NCBI RefSeq assembly: GCF_015244565.1
Contig: NZ_JABCQG010000014.1
Span: forward strand, 1-64,000
From: Gluconobacter vitians
GTDB taxonomy: Bacteria > Pseudomonadota > Alphaproteobacteria > Acetobacterales > Acetobacteraceae
Reading direction: 5' to 3'
DNA: 64,000 nucleotides
The position numbers were made by a program, and so were the translations under genes. Positions 1-9,138 of the stretch are shown one piece after another (the first letter of the stretch is position 1; each line of letters starts with the position of its first letter). The notes below the pieces were generated by a model, which saw nothing but the letters and a program-made list of their open reading frames with translations, did no database searches and was not told the DNA's origin.

Positions 1-76
1 GTTCCCCACGGATCGCCTCCAGGGCAACCCGTGATTTGAACTCCGCCGCATACCTCTTGCGCGTAACCTTGCCCAT
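1..76 (-). CDS. IS3-family transposase OrfA, N-terminal fragment (cut by window edge)
   Basis: Translating the minus strand from the ATG at 76 gives MGKVTRKRYAAEFKSRVALE and a few more residues before the window ends. This is the characteristic start of IS3-family OrfA proteins (HTH_Tnp_1 type), which bind the element's ends and are normally joined to OrfB, the DDE integrase-like part, by programmed frameshifting. Only about 25 residues are visible. The start codon lies about 67 bases inside the inferred element end, as expected for a short leader. OrfB and completeness cannot be judged. Confidence 0.8.
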   Translation of the reverse strand, partial: MGKVTRKRYAAEFKSRVALEAIRGE

Positions 77-143
77 AAAACCCGTCCTCTCTCAGGTCGG
101 ATTATAGCTTATTGCCCTGTCCGAAAAATGGGGACCACCTCTA
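1..143 (-). mobile_element. End of an IS3-family insertion sequence (IS2-like terminus)
   Basis: The segment holds the 5' end of a transposase gene and a probable terminal inverted repeat. Read on the minus strand, the end runs TAGAGGTGGTCCCC and on to TTTTTCGGACAG. This resembles the IS2 end, which starts TAGACTGGCCCCC and has a CCAGACA core (comparison from memory). If so, the element begins at position 143 and its first three bases supply the stop codon of the interrupted LysR gene. The rest of the element lies outside the window, so the other end and target duplication cannot be checked. Family level is fairly secure; the exact boundary is inferred. Confidence 0.7.
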
Positions 144-962
144 GATCGGCCGTGAGGGTAGGGTGTAGTCCGGAAGGAGCGACTGAAGGGTTCCGGCTTT
201 CAGGTCTTCCTGCACCAGATCCGTCGGGAGCATCGCCACGCCAAGCCCTCCCAGAGCGGCGCGGCGCATGGCCTGTGTACTGTTGAACAGGCCGCGCCGG
301 CGCATTTCCACTGCCACGCGGCCCTTGGGGCTTTCGAAATGCCACTCATGCCGAGCCCAGTGCCAGGGCGATGACGACGTGTAGGCAAAGGCCAGCGCAT
401 CATGCGTCGCAAGCTGCTGCGGCACCAGAAGCTCTTCCCGACGGTCGAGATACTCCGGGGAGGCGCACAGCGTCATGCGGTAATCCGTCAGCCGCCGGCA
501 CATAAGCGAGGACGGTTCCGGCACGCCAAGACGGATGGCGATATCGAACTTCTCATGCGTCAGGTCCACGCTGCGTTCCGTCAGCACCAGATCAACATCC
601 ACGGACGGATTTTCGGCCAGATACCGCGCCAGACAGGGTGTGACGCTCTGGGTGCCGTAAGTGACAGGAGCCGTAACGCGCAGGGTTCCGGAGGGCAGGG
701 TCTGCGCGGCCTGTGCCAGATGTTCGGTTTCATCCAGAAGTTTGAGAATGGACTGGCATTTCTCGAAATAGACGGCTCCGAACGCCGTGAGGCTCTGCCG
801 GCGCGTGGTACGGCGTAGCAGGCTTGTGCCCAGTCGTTCTTCCAGAAGGCGCACGTAATTGCCCACCATTGTGGGGGAAATTCCGCAGCGTTCTGCGGCG
901 GCGGTCATGCTTCCTGTCTCGACGACCGCCATAAAGGTGGTCATGGCCTGAAAAACGTTCAT
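141..962 (-). pseudogene. LysR-family transcriptional regulator, C-terminus removed by IS insertion
   Basis: This encodes 273 residues of a LysR-type regulator. An N-terminal winged helix-turn-helix occupies about residues 1-60 (AAERCGISPTMVGNYVRLLE), followed by most of the periplasmic-binding-protein-like effector domain. Family members are usually about 300 residues and continue past the motif TLPSRPI with a tyrosine or histidine and about 25 more residues. Here the reading frame stops exactly after that motif with TAG, where the IS sequence begins. The gene is divergent from the gamma-glutamyltransferase gene, whose promoter region it may have regulated. The DNA-binding part is intact, so residual binding is possible. 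Confidence 0.8.
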
Positions 963-1078
963 TGTAAACCGTTGGTTGATAATGTTTCCATCATAGCAGC
1001 ATTTATCGGGGCGATTGAAGGCCGTAACGATCCTGTTACGATGTTTTCCGTTCCGACCATGAAAGTATGTGCTGCATC

Positions 1079-2872
1079 ATGCATTCCAGAGCATTTCCTG
1101 CATCCCGTCCATTGGCTCGCGACCGTCTTTTCAGCCGGCGCCGGGTCAGCCTGTGCGGAGTGTTCGGCATGATGGGACTGGTGCAGACACTGGCGCTGGG
1201 CGGATGTGCGCAGACGGATCATGCGGCAGTCAGTCCGGCTCCGGTCGCGCAGCCCAGCACGGCCACGACCTCCATGGCTGCCACAGCCAATCCGCTGGCC
1301 TCGCAGGCCGCGATGGATGTGATCCGCCGCGGCGGCAGCGCGGTCGATGCCGCCATCGCGGCGCAGATGGTGCTGGCCGTGGTCGAACCGCAGGCCTCGG
1401 GTCTGGGGGGCGGGTCCACGATCCTGTACTGGGACAAGGGCGCTGCAAAGCTCTCGTTCTATGACGGTTTGGCCGCCGCTCCTGCCATCGTGCCGCAGGA
1501 TTACGCGCATGACGCGGACGGGCACGCCATTCCCCACGCTCTGTTGGAGCGCAGCGGGCGCGTCGTCGCCGTCCCGGGCACGCTGCGGACGCTGGAACTT
1601 CTGCACAAACGTTACGGCAAGCTTCCCTGGGCCGACCTGTTTCAGGCTGCCATTGCTACGGCCCGTGACGGTTATGCGATGCCCGGCTATCTGCATCTCG
1701 TCCTGACGGAACGCCCGGAACTGGCGCAGAAAGCCAGCTTCAAGGCTTATTTCAATGCAGACGGTCACCCGCTACCCAAAGGCACGATCCTGCACAATCC
1801 GGCGCTGGCCGAGACGCTGACGCAGGTGGCCAAAAAGGGCGCGGACTATTTCTACAGCCCCACTTTCGCCCGGAAGATTTCCGCTGCCGTAGCGACAGGA
1901 CCCTATCCGGGGCACATCACGCCGAAGGATCTCGCGTCCTACAAGGTCCGTGAGCGTGCGCCGCTCTGTGTCGAGGCGTTTGGCCGTCGCATCTGCTCCG
2001 CTGCCCCGCCGGTTGCGGGTGGACTGTCCGTGCTCCAGCAGCTTGCGATCCTCGATCGTCTCAAGATCGGCCAGTACCGCCCCGGCAGCGTCGAGGCCGC
2101 GCATCTTCTGCTCGAAGCCTCGCGTCTGGCAGAAGCCGACCGCCGCAAATACGCCGCCGACCCCGACTACACGCCCGTTGCAACGGACGAACTGCTGAGC
2201 CCGGCCTATCTGGACGCGCGTGCGGCTCTCGTCTCGACGGGAGAAGCCGCAGGACAGGTGCGCCCGGGCGTGCTGAAGAACCGTCTGGCCAGCCTTCCGG
2301 TTTCGGACGCCATGACAGTGCCCGCCACGACGCATCTTTCCATCCGTGATGCTGCCGGAGACGCGCTGTCCTTCACCACGACCATCAATCTCAACTTCGG
2401 CGCGGATATCATGGTGGACGGCGTCGTGCTCAACAACGCAATTACCAATTTCGCGACGCATCCTGTCGTGGACGGGCAGCCGGTCGCCAATATCGCGGCC
2501 CCCGGCAAGCGCCCCATCACGACGATGGCGCCGACGATCGTATTCGGCGCGGATGGCCAGCCTGAAGTGATCGTGGGCGCTGGCGGTGGCGCGCGGATCA
2601 TTGATTCCGTGGTGCAGACGCTGGTCGGCCATCTCGCCTGGGGGCAGAATATCCGCACGGCCATCGAACAGCCGCGTATCGGCGCGCAGAACCGCGCGGA
2701 AGAGCTGGAACACGGCACGTCAGCTGCCGAACTGAAAACCGCGCTTGAGAGCATGGGCCATCACCCGCATGCTGCCGTGATGAATGCCGCCGTGCAGGCC
2801 ATCACCATTGGCCCGGACGGGCTCACCGGCTGGGGCGATCCGCATCGCGACGGCGTTGCCCTCGGCCAGTAA
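1079..2872 (+). CDS. ggt: Gamma-glutamyltransferase (lipoprotein)
   Basis: Periplasmic Ntn-hydrolase that transfers or hydrolyses the gamma-glutamyl group of glutathione and related peptides. The fold starts near NPLASQAAMDVIRRGGSAVDAA, typical of the family. The autoprocessing and nucleophile threonine is in ATTHLSIRD at about residue 416, and GAGGGARIID lies in the small subunit. The chosen ATG at 1079 gives an arginine-rich n-region, a hydrophobic stretch and a lipobox LGGC, so it is probably an outer- or inner-membrane lipoprotein; an in-frame ATG at 1067 is also possible. Length is about 597 residues, normal for the family. It is followed after 45 bases by a second lipoprotein hydrolase on the same strand. 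Confidence 0.93.
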   Translation: MHSRAFPASRPLARDRLFSRRRVSLCGVFGMMGLVQTLALGGCAQTDHAAVSPAPVAQPSTATTSMAATANPLASQAAMDVIRRGGSAVDAAIAAQMVLAVVEPQASGLGGGSTILYWDKGAAKLSFYDGLAAAPAIVPQDYAHDADGHAIPHALLERSGRVVAVPGTLRTLELLHKRYGKLPWADLFQAAIATARDGYAMPGYLHLVLTERPELAQKASFKAYFNADGHPLPKGTILHNPALAETLTQVAKKGADYFYSPTFARKISAAVATGPYPGHITPKDLASYKVRERAPLCVEAFGRRICSAAPPVAGGLSVLQQLAILDRLKIGQYRPGSVEAAHLLLEASRLAEADRRKYAADPDYTPVATDELLSPAYLDARAALVSTGEAAGQVRPGVLKNRLASLPVSDAMTVPATTHLSIRDAAGDALSFTTTINLNFGADIMVDGVVLNNAITNFATHPVVDGQPVANIAAPGKRPITTMAPTIVFGADGQPEVIVGAGGGARIIDSVVQTLVGHLAWGQNIRTAIEQPRIGAQNRAEELEHGTSAAELKTALESMGHHPHAAVMNAAVQAITIGPDGLTGWGDPHRDGVALGQ

Positions 2873-2917
2873 GCCTTTGACCTTCAACGACATCCTTCCC
2901 ATCCGCTGGAGAGCCTC

Positions 2918-4228
2918 ATGAAGTTTCCTGCCCGTCTTTTCCTGTGTGCCAGCGCACTGGGAACGCTCGCCGCCTGCGCCACGCCGCAGCCTGCACCGAA
3001 ACAGCAGATCGCAGTAGTCGAGCCGGACCGTCCGCATGGCGATGGTGGCGTCAGCGCCTTCTATCAGCCGCCGGCGCAGCTTCCGGCGGGGCCGGGCAAC
3101 ATGATCCGCACTGAGGAAATCCAAGGCAAGCACCTGCCGGACAATGCCGGTCTGGCTGTCCGCACGCTTTACACATCCGTCAGCGGTGTCGGCGAGCCTG
3201 CGCCGGTGGCCGTCTCCGGGCAGATCATCTTCCCGAAGGGTACGCCGCCCAAAGGTGGTTGGCCGATCGTGGCCTGGGAACATGGCACGACCGGCATTGC
3301 TGACATCTGTGCGCCCTCATGGCGTGGCTATTTCTCGCGGGACCGGGCCTATCTGGACCGCTGGCTGGCCGCAGGCTTTGCCGTGGTCGCCAGTGATTAT
3401 CAGGGTCTGGGAACGCCGGGGCCGCATCCGTATCTGATGTATCGCCCCGAAGGCTATAGCGTCCTGAACGGGCTGCGGGCCTCGCTTCAGCAGTACAAGG
3501 GCACGCTGCGCAACCAGATCGTCCTTGTCGGGCAGTCGCAAGGTGGCGGAGCAGCTCTCGGAACCGGCTGGCTCGCTCCGCAATACGCGCCGGACCTGCA
3601 TGTTCTGGGCACGGTGGCGACGGGCGTCGTGATCGCGTTCCATGTTCCGGCGAACACGGCCCACCCGCAGATCACGCGGGACAATCCGGAATCCCCGCAC
3701 ATGTCGGCGTCCTATGGCATCCTGACTGTCGAAGGCTCCATGACCAGCCTGCATCCGGAAGCGGATGTGCGGCAGTTCATGACGGAGAAGGGAAAAGAGC
3801 TCTCCCATCAGGCCCGTCAGTCCTGCCTGGGTGATCTGTTCAAATACACCAACGCCCATGACATGACGGAAGAGAACGTCTTCACCGGCGACCGCTCGCC
3901 GCTGGAACAGGGCTTCGATACGGCCTTCACCATCCCGGATGCGCATCTGAAAATGCCGGTCTTCGTGGGAACGGGACTTGCGGATGACGAGGCCGGCGTG
4001 TCCCAGCAGTACGATGCGGTCGCGGCGATGTGCGACGCCGGAACGCCCGTGACCTGGAAGCAGTATCCCGGCCTGACCCATAACGGTGCGGTCAATGTTT
4101 CGGCCGATGATTCCGTGCCCTTCGCCCTCAGCTTGCTCAAGGGCGTCAAACCGCGCGGCAACTGCCGGACCATCAAGCCGATCTCCAGGCTGGAGAAGCC
4201 GCTCGCCGGTGTCCGCTGGAACAACTGA
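2918..4228 (+). CDS. Secretory-lipase-like alpha/beta hydrolase lipoprotein
   Basis: The 436-residue protein has a lipoprotein signal (hydrophobic segment ending LAAC at about residue 20) and an alpha/beta hydrolase domain. The nucleophile elbow GQSQGGG lies at about residues 205-211, with the serine in the centre. AWEHGTTG at about residue 115 and the C-terminal GLTHNG histidine fit an oxyanion region and a catalytic histidine. The arrangement matches the secretory lipase (LIP) family, related to fungal Candida lipases and found in bacteria. The substrate is unknown; ester or lipid hydrolysis at the cell envelope is inferred. It probably shares a transcript with ggt and ends just before a strong terminator. 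Confidence 0.8.
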   Translation: MKFPARLFLCASALGTLAACATPQPAPKQQIAVVEPDRPHGDGGVSAFYQPPAQLPAGPGNMIRTEEIQGKHLPDNAGLAVRTLYTSVSGVGEPAPVAVSGQIIFPKGTPPKGGWPIVAWEHGTTGIADICAPSWRGYFSRDRAYLDRWLAAGFAVVASDYQGLGTPGPHPYLMYRPEGYSVLNGLRASLQQYKGTLRNQIVLVGQSQGGGAALGTGWLAPQYAPDLHVLGTVATGVVIAFHVPANTAHPQITRDNPESPHMSASYGILTVEGSMTSLHPEADVRQFMTEKGKELSHQARQSCLGDLFKYTNAHDMTEENVFTGDRSPLEQGFDTAFTIPDAHLKMPVFVGTGLADDEAGVSQQYDAVAAMCDAGTPVTWKQYPGLTHNGAVNVSADDSVPFALSLLKGVKPRGNCRTIKPISRLEKPLAGVRWNN

Positions 4229-4252
4229 TCCGGCGCTGTTGCGGCAGGCATG

Positions 4253-4294
4253 AAAAAACCCGGGAAAGGCGAGGCCTCTCCCGGGTTTTTTCTG
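4253..4294. terminator. Bidirectional rho-independent terminator
   Basis: A-run, then the stem CCCGGGA with TCCCGGG after a short interrupted arm, then TTTTTTCT. The A-run on one side and T-run on the other let it work on both strands. It sits between the convergent lipase-like gene (ends 4228) and the Hint-domain gene (ends 4337). Confidence 0.9.
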
Positions 4295-4336
4295 TCCCGC
4301 GGCATCCCGTGAAGGAACGCCGCGGAGCCTGAAGGA

Positions 4337-7300
4337 TCAGGCGAACTGCGCGGCAGTCTCGACTGTGCTGTCTGCGAGATACGGGCCAGCGGCACGGATC
4401 TCGATGGAGAGCAGGGCCAGGCTGTCCTGATCACGCTCACCGAGCGTCAGCAGGCCATTGCCAGCCGTCCAGCGGCAGGTGGCGTCGTCAGCAACCTGCC
4501 AGCCATCCAGATCGGCCTGCGTCAGATGCGACGTGATGGAGCGCGTGGCGCGGGAGTCGTACAGGACGACATCGCCGACCAGAACGCCCAGTTCACGACG
4601 GTCATCAACGAACGGTCCAACCGTCTCGGACGGACGGGCCGTGCGGGAGACGACGCGGACTGCGCTCACCTCGGCAGGGATCATGAAGATCACCCGGCCA
4701 GCGGCCTCACGGCTCTGACGGATGACCGTACCGTTATCCGCCACGAGATGCAGGTCTGCATCCTGGGTCAGTTCGGCAGCAGCTTCACGGCTTTCCAGAC
4801 CGGCAGCGATGGCGCGGTCCGCGATCTGGCGGAACATCGGCTCCACCGTTGCGCGGTCCACGGTCAGGGCTGCGGCAGCGTCCTGTTCCCAGCTCTTCTG
4901 ACGGCCACCGAGGCTTGCGACTTCACCGTGCTGGGTGAAGCTGCGACGGTTGCCCGTGTCGAGATAGCTCTCCGTCAGCATGCCGTCCGCCATGATGACG
5001 GAGTGGTTTTCCGTCTCGATGTGGAAGTAGTCATAGACGCTGATGGAGCGGTCGTAGAATACCGAGCGGCCGTTGACGAGCATGCGGGTCGGGACGAAAC
5101 GGCCATCGATGAAGAGGCAGTGTTCCGGCGTGACCAGCAGGTCCTTGTTCGGCACGTTCGCGGCAACCGCATCCTTGAGGATACGCACCGGATGACCGGA
5201 GAGGTCAGCCGAGGCGCCACCCTGCGCACGGACGCGCTTGCTGCCGACCCAGGTGATCTTGCGGCTGACGGGGCTGCCATCGACCCAGGCCGTAACCTCG
5301 TCGCCGATGCGCAGGTCTTCGACGGCCGCGGTGCCGGAAGGCGTCGTAATCATCGTGCCGGGCAGGAAGCAGATCTCGCTGCCCTTGGCGAGCGTGACAA
5401 CCGTGCTGCCGTCGCGGTCTTCGGTCAGTTCGGCGTGGTAGTCGGAATAATCGCCTTCGAGGTCGATGGTGTAGCTCGCAGCGCCTTCCGTGACGACGAG
5501 GGTGTCACCGTTTATGGCAGCCTTGGCCACGCCGGCATACTGCAAGCTGTCGATGTCGATATGGCCGCCGACGGCAAGGACCGTCTCGTCGATCTCGCCA
5601 CCGGCATCGACTGTCAGCCAGGCACCGGAAGCCACAGTGGTTTCGTCAGCAACGCCGCCGGAGAGAACCGTTTCGAACGCGTTCTTCTGCAGGACGGTGT
5701 GATCGGTGCGACCGCCGTCATACTGGACGGAACCGCTGCCAACCGTCGTCTCGCTGGCCGTGCCGCCTGCGCTGATGAACTGCTGGCTGCCGCCTTCGAC
5801 CGTGGCACTGATGGAGGCGCCATACACGTAGTCCATGCCCTGCTGGTCGAGGACAGTGCCGACGGCCGTGCCGCCTGCGCTGATCGTCTCGTGAGCATGG
5901 CGCGTGATTGTGCTGCCGCTGGTGTAGCCGCCGGAGAGGACGTCGATCTTGCCGAGCGTCGTGGCGCTGTCACCGAAGGCCGATCCTGCCACCCATTCAT
6001 GACCGCGGATGACCGTTGCGCCGTTTTCAACGCCACCGGCCTGGACCGTCTCGAAAGCCTGGCCGCCGCTGAGAAGCGTGCCAACCGTCGAACCGCCGGA
6101 CTGAACGGTGATGTTACCCGTGGTTTCAGTCGTGGCGTTGGCAAAGCCACCGCTTGCGACGGTCATGGAGCCACCCGTAATGACGGTGCCGTCCGCAAGG
6201 CCGGAGTCCACGAGGGTACCGCCGCTGACGTTGGTCTGGATGGCCTGGCCGCTGGAGCTGACAACTTCGCTGCCGCTCTTCAGGTTGGTGCTGACGCTGC
6301 GTCCGCCGGCTTCGACCTTCTCCACACCACCGGTCACGTTGGTATTGTAGGTGCGACCATCGGACAGGACGTCTGCAACGCCGCCCTTGTTGACGGTTTC
6401 GCTGACGCCCGTGCCGCCGGCATTCACCGTCTCGGTGCCACCGTTATTGATGGTGGTGTCGAAGGAGAGACCATACTGGCCGACAACTTCGGCGCCGCCC
6501 GAGTTCAGAACCGTGTTCTGGGAGATGCCGTTGTCGTACTGGACTGCACCCGTCGACAGCGTGGCATTGTTGGCCAGGCCATCAGCGTAAACGATCTGGA
6601 GACCGTTGGTGGACAGCGTGGCGTTCTGCGAGATGCCGTCCACGAATTCCATGCCCTGATAGGACACGGTCGAACCCGAAGCGACAGCGCCTGCGCTGAC
6701 ATATTCATGTCCGTGCGTGCTGACAGCCGTGTTGGATGCGACGGCACCGGATGCGATGTGCAGTTCGCCAACGCCGGAGACCACGTCATTGACGGCCGTT
6801 CCGGCCAGCCATTCCTTGGCACCGTTGATGATGGAGGAGGCGGAGTCCACGGCGCCCGAAGCGACGCTCTGGAAAGCTGCACGGCCGTTGATGACAGCGC
6901 CACTCGTGACGCCACCGGTTTCGACGACGGACCAGCCGCTGGTGTTCTGGGTGCCGGTTGCGCTGCCACCGGCTTCAACCGTCAGGGTGCCGCCGTTGAT
7001 CGTGGTGTCGAGAGCCGAACCCGCGTCATAGAGCTTGCCGCCGGACAGGGTCGTGCTGCTGGCTACGCCATTGGCATAAAGCTGCTCGTAAGCGCCCGAG
7101 TTGACGGTCTCGTTGACGGACTTGCCGCTCAGCACAACGTCGAAGCCGCCGCTGTTGACGACCGTGTTGTAGGACGAGCCGCCCTTGCCGGTGTGATCAC
7201 CGGAGTCGCTGTACTCGACCATGCCGCCGCCATTGTTGATGACGGTGTTGGTCATCGTGCCGCCATCGACATAGACCGCGTAGTTGCCCTGCGAATTGAC

Positions 7301-7648
7301 GGTGACGTCTGTTGCGGAGCCATCGCCCTGGACGGTCATGCCGCCGTCATTCAGGACCACGCCCGAAGCCGTTGCGCCGTTGAGGACGATGAACTGGTCA
7401 TGGAACACGGTCGTGTCCACGGCAGACCCGCCACTGCGGACGATCACGGACTGCTTCTGGTCTTCGGTGTCTGCTGCACCGGAGATTGCGGTACCGGAAA
7501 TGACGCCGCCGCCGAGGACGTCAAGATTGCCCCCATCGGGAACGGTCGTGTCCACTGCAGTGCCACCAGAAGCGATGATCAGGGTATCGCCGCTGGAAAT
7601 TGTGGTTCCGCTGACCGTCTGGCCAGATGTCACTGTCTGTTCGCTCAT
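4337..7648 (-). CDS. Repeat-rich adhesin-like protein with C-terminal Hint domain
   Basis: The protein has 1103 residues. Residues 1 to about 735 are tandem imperfect repeats of roughly 19-20 residues with the pattern SGGxxxxTTVxxGGxxxVxxGG, as in AIDA-type/autotransporter passenger beta-helices. A Hint_2 (hedgehog/intein) domain follows at about residues 758-905. It has the nucleophile-position cysteine in CFLPGTMITT (C760), IGDEV, and the TxxH-type block TPEHCLF (about 839-845). A further beta-rich tail of about 200 residues completes it; there is no autotransporter barrel. The N-terminus (MSEQTVTSGQ) shows no Sec signal, so the export route is unclear. Hint domains self-cleave in characterised families; processing here is inferred. 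Start ATG at 7648 has GGAG 12 bases upstream. Confidence 0.85.
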   Translation of the reverse strand: MSEQTVTSGQTVSGTTISSGDTLIIASGGTAVDTTVPDGGNLDVLGGGVISGTAISGAADTEDQKQSVIVRSGGSAVDTTVFHDQFIVLNGATASGVVLNDGGMTVQGDGSATDVTVNSQGNYAVYVDGGTMTNTVINNGGGMVEYSDSGDHTGKGGSSYNTVVNSGGFDVVLSGKSVNETVNSGAYEQLYANGVASSTTLSGGKLYDAGSALDTTINGGTLTVEAGGSATGTQNTSGWSVVETGGVTSGAVINGRAAFQSVASGAVDSASSIINGAKEWLAGTAVNDVVSGVGELHIASGAVASNTAVSTHGHEYVSAGAVASGSTVSYQGMEFVDGISQNATLSTNGLQIVYADGLANNATLSTGAVQYDNGISQNTVLNSGGAEVVGQYGLSFDTTINNGGTETVNAGGTGVSETVNKGGVADVLSDGRTYNTNVTGGVEKVEAGGRSVSTNLKSGSEVVSSSGQAIQTNVSGGTLVDSGLADGTVITGGSMTVASGGFANATTETTGNITVQSGGSTVGTLLSGGQAFETVQAGGVENGATVIRGHEWVAGSAFGDSATTLGKIDVLSGGYTSGSTITRHAHETISAGGTAVGTVLDQQGMDYVYGASISATVEGGSQQFISAGGTASETTVGSGSVQYDGGRTDHTVLQKNAFETVLSGGVADETTVASGAWLTVDAGGEIDETVLAVGGHIDIDSLQYAGVAKAAINGDTLVVTEGAASYTIDLEGDYSDYHAELTEDRDGSTVVTLAKGSEICFLPGTMITTPSGTAAVEDLRIGDEVTAWVDGSPVSRKITWVGSKRVRAQGGASADLSGHPVRILKDAVAANVPNKDLLVTPEHCLFIDGRFVPTRMLVNGRSVFYDRSISVYDYFHIETENHSVIMADGMLTESYLDTGNRRSFTQHGEVASLGGRQKSWEQDAAAALTVDRATVEPMFRQIADRAIAAGLESREAAAELTQDADLHLVADNGTVIRQSREAAGRVIFMIPAEVSAVRVVSRTARPSETVGPFVDDRRELGVLVGDVVLYDSRATRSITSHLTQADLDGWQVADDATCRWTAGNGLLTLGERDQDSLALLSIEIRAAGPYLADSTVETAAQFA

Positions 7649-7672
7649 GGTATGCCCGCTCCACGACAGGTG

Positions 7673-7689
7673 GTTAATAGTTTGTTAAC
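7673..7689. promoter_or_regulatory. Inverted repeat upstream of the Hint-protein gene
   Basis: GTTAA and TTAAC flank a 7-base spacer in an AT-rich stretch about 25 bases upstream of the Hint-protein start. It could be an operator or part of the promoter. No motif family is recognised, so the assignment rests only on symmetry and position. Confidence 0.3.
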
Positions 7690-7858
7690 TATGCACTTCA
7701 GAAAAAAATTAACAACGTGTTTTTTGGATTTTCCAACAAAATGTGACTGACCAAAGAAGGGCCTCATCAGTTTGTGAGGCAGGCAGTGGTATGTCTTTAA
7801 GAGAAGGACCGCCGGTTCATCCGTCGGAAACACCTCTTGCAGACCGGGAACAGACCGT

Positions 7859-8239
7859 ATGACCGCAACTCTTACAATCTATGGAATCGCCAGCTGCGAC
7901 ACGATGCGCAAGGCCCGGACATGGCTGGCGGATCATGGGATTTCCGTGACTTTTCATGACTATCGCAAGGATGGACTGGATCGGTCGCAGCTCGAAGACT
8001 GGGTTGGACGTCTGGACTGGGAAAAGCTCCTGAACCGTACAGGAACAACATTTCGCAGACTGGCGCCGGAGCTTCGGGACAATATTGATGAAGAGCGGGC
8101 GGTGGCGCTCATGCTGGAGCATCCGGCGATGATCCGGCGGCCTGTTCTCGAAGGCCGGGATGTCCTGCTGGTTGGATTCCGTCCGGATGATTACGCCGCG
8201 ACTCTGGCAGACTTCAGTGATCCAGACCAAGCACCCTGA
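7859..8239 (+). CDS. ArsC/Spx-family reductase-like protein (YffB type)
   Basis: The 126-residue protein has the thioredoxin-like fold of the ArsC/Spx/MgsR family. It starts LTIYGIASCDTMRKARTW, with a single cysteine at the ArsC nucleophile position, then the family motif HDYRKDGL and the C-terminal IRRPVLE and VGFRPDDY. This matches the YffB subgroup, thought to be a glutathione-dependent thiol reductase rather than a true arsenate reductase; no ars operon is nearby. Its 3' end overlaps the end of the convergent regulator gene by 26 bases. Length is normal. Confidence 0.85.
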   Translation: MTATLTIYGIASCDTMRKARTWLADHGISVTFHDYRKDGLDRSQLEDWVGRLDWEKLLNRTGTTFRRLAPELRDNIDEERAVALMLEHPAMIRRPVLEGRDVLLVGFRPDDYAATLADFSDPDQAP

Positions 8240-9138
8240 TTTTGCGATGAAGCGTGGAGCGGCTCACCCCCAGCAGGCGTGCGGCCGCGCTGACATTTCC
8301 ATGCACGGTTACGAGGGCAGAGCGGATGACCTGTGCCTCCGCTTTGCGGAAGCTGGGTTCTTCCTGTGTTTCGAGCAGGGGCAACAGCGCCGGAAGGTCG
8401 AACAGTTCGCCCTCCGGCCAGTTCATATGCTGGCGGCTGGCATGGGTTGCCCCCCTGATATGACCATCCCGGTCCAGGGCAACGAGCATTGCTGACGAGG
8501 ATGCTGAAGGTCCAAGTGTGACGATCATGTCCTGCCGGAAGCGGTCATGAAACAGCTTCTCCTCCACGCGCCGCGCCGTTGTCAGCAGGGCATCCATCAG
8601 GAGCGGTGCGACGGGCAGGACGGTCTCGGCTGTGAATGAGCTGATGTCGATCGCGCCTGCCAGTTCCCCGATGGAATTGTAGACCGGTACCGCCATGCCC
8701 GTCAGTTTGCGGAAACACAGGCGCCAGTGCTGGTCATGGACGACCATGACCGGGCGTTCTTCCCGCAGGCAGGTACCAATGGCGTTCGTGCCGGCATTCT
8801 GTTCGTTCCAGACCGCGCCTGCCTGAAAACGCCAGCGCCGGCAGCCACTGAGCTTGCTGCGCTGGGTGTGGCGGGAGAGGACGATGCCTGTGGGGTCAGC
8901 CAGCAGGACCGTGAAATCCAGCGGGTCAACCAGCGTATGCAGGCGCTGCATTTCCGGCACCGCGCTTTGGATCAGGCGCTGCGTGCGACCACTGACAAAA
9001 CGCAGTTCGGGCTGGCTGAGAACATGGGTTTCCCAGCGTTCGGACGGATCGAGATTGTAATTTGTGGAGCACCGGGCTCATGAGTCTGACAGGCAGGTGC
9101 GGGAAGCGGTAGCCGTCATGAGGCCCCGCATTCGGCAT
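8214..9138 (-). pseudogene. AcoR-like GAF/Fis-type regulator with probable N-terminal frameshift
   Basis: From a GTG at 8960 the open frame encodes 248 residues: a GAF-like sensor (LLADPTGIVL, AGAVWNEQNAGTNAIGT, GELAGAIDISS) and a C-terminal Fis-type HTH_8 helix-turn-helix (NVSAAARLLGVSRSTLHRKI). There is no AAA+ domain, as in short AcoR-like regulators. Homology clearly continues upstream of the GTG: the same frame reads YNLDPSERWETHVLSQPELR with no start codon before a stop. The neighbouring frame reads MSPVLHK up to that point, so removing one base near 9059-9060 would join them into a protein starting at the ATG at 9138. Either a real frameshift or a sequence error. Function would be transcriptional activation in response to an unknown ligand. 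Confidence 0.6.

Noticed and set aside
5300-7650. Tandem repeats in the Hint-protein gene as a possible CRISPR or DNA satellite
   Set aside because: The repeats are imperfect at the DNA level, keep reading frame, have no spacers and encode a regular protein repeat.
4526-7750. 1074-codon open frame on the plus strand opposite the Hint-protein gene
   Set aside because: It mirrors the repeats of the minus-strand gene, shows no recognisable domain and has the amino-acid composition of an antisense shadow.
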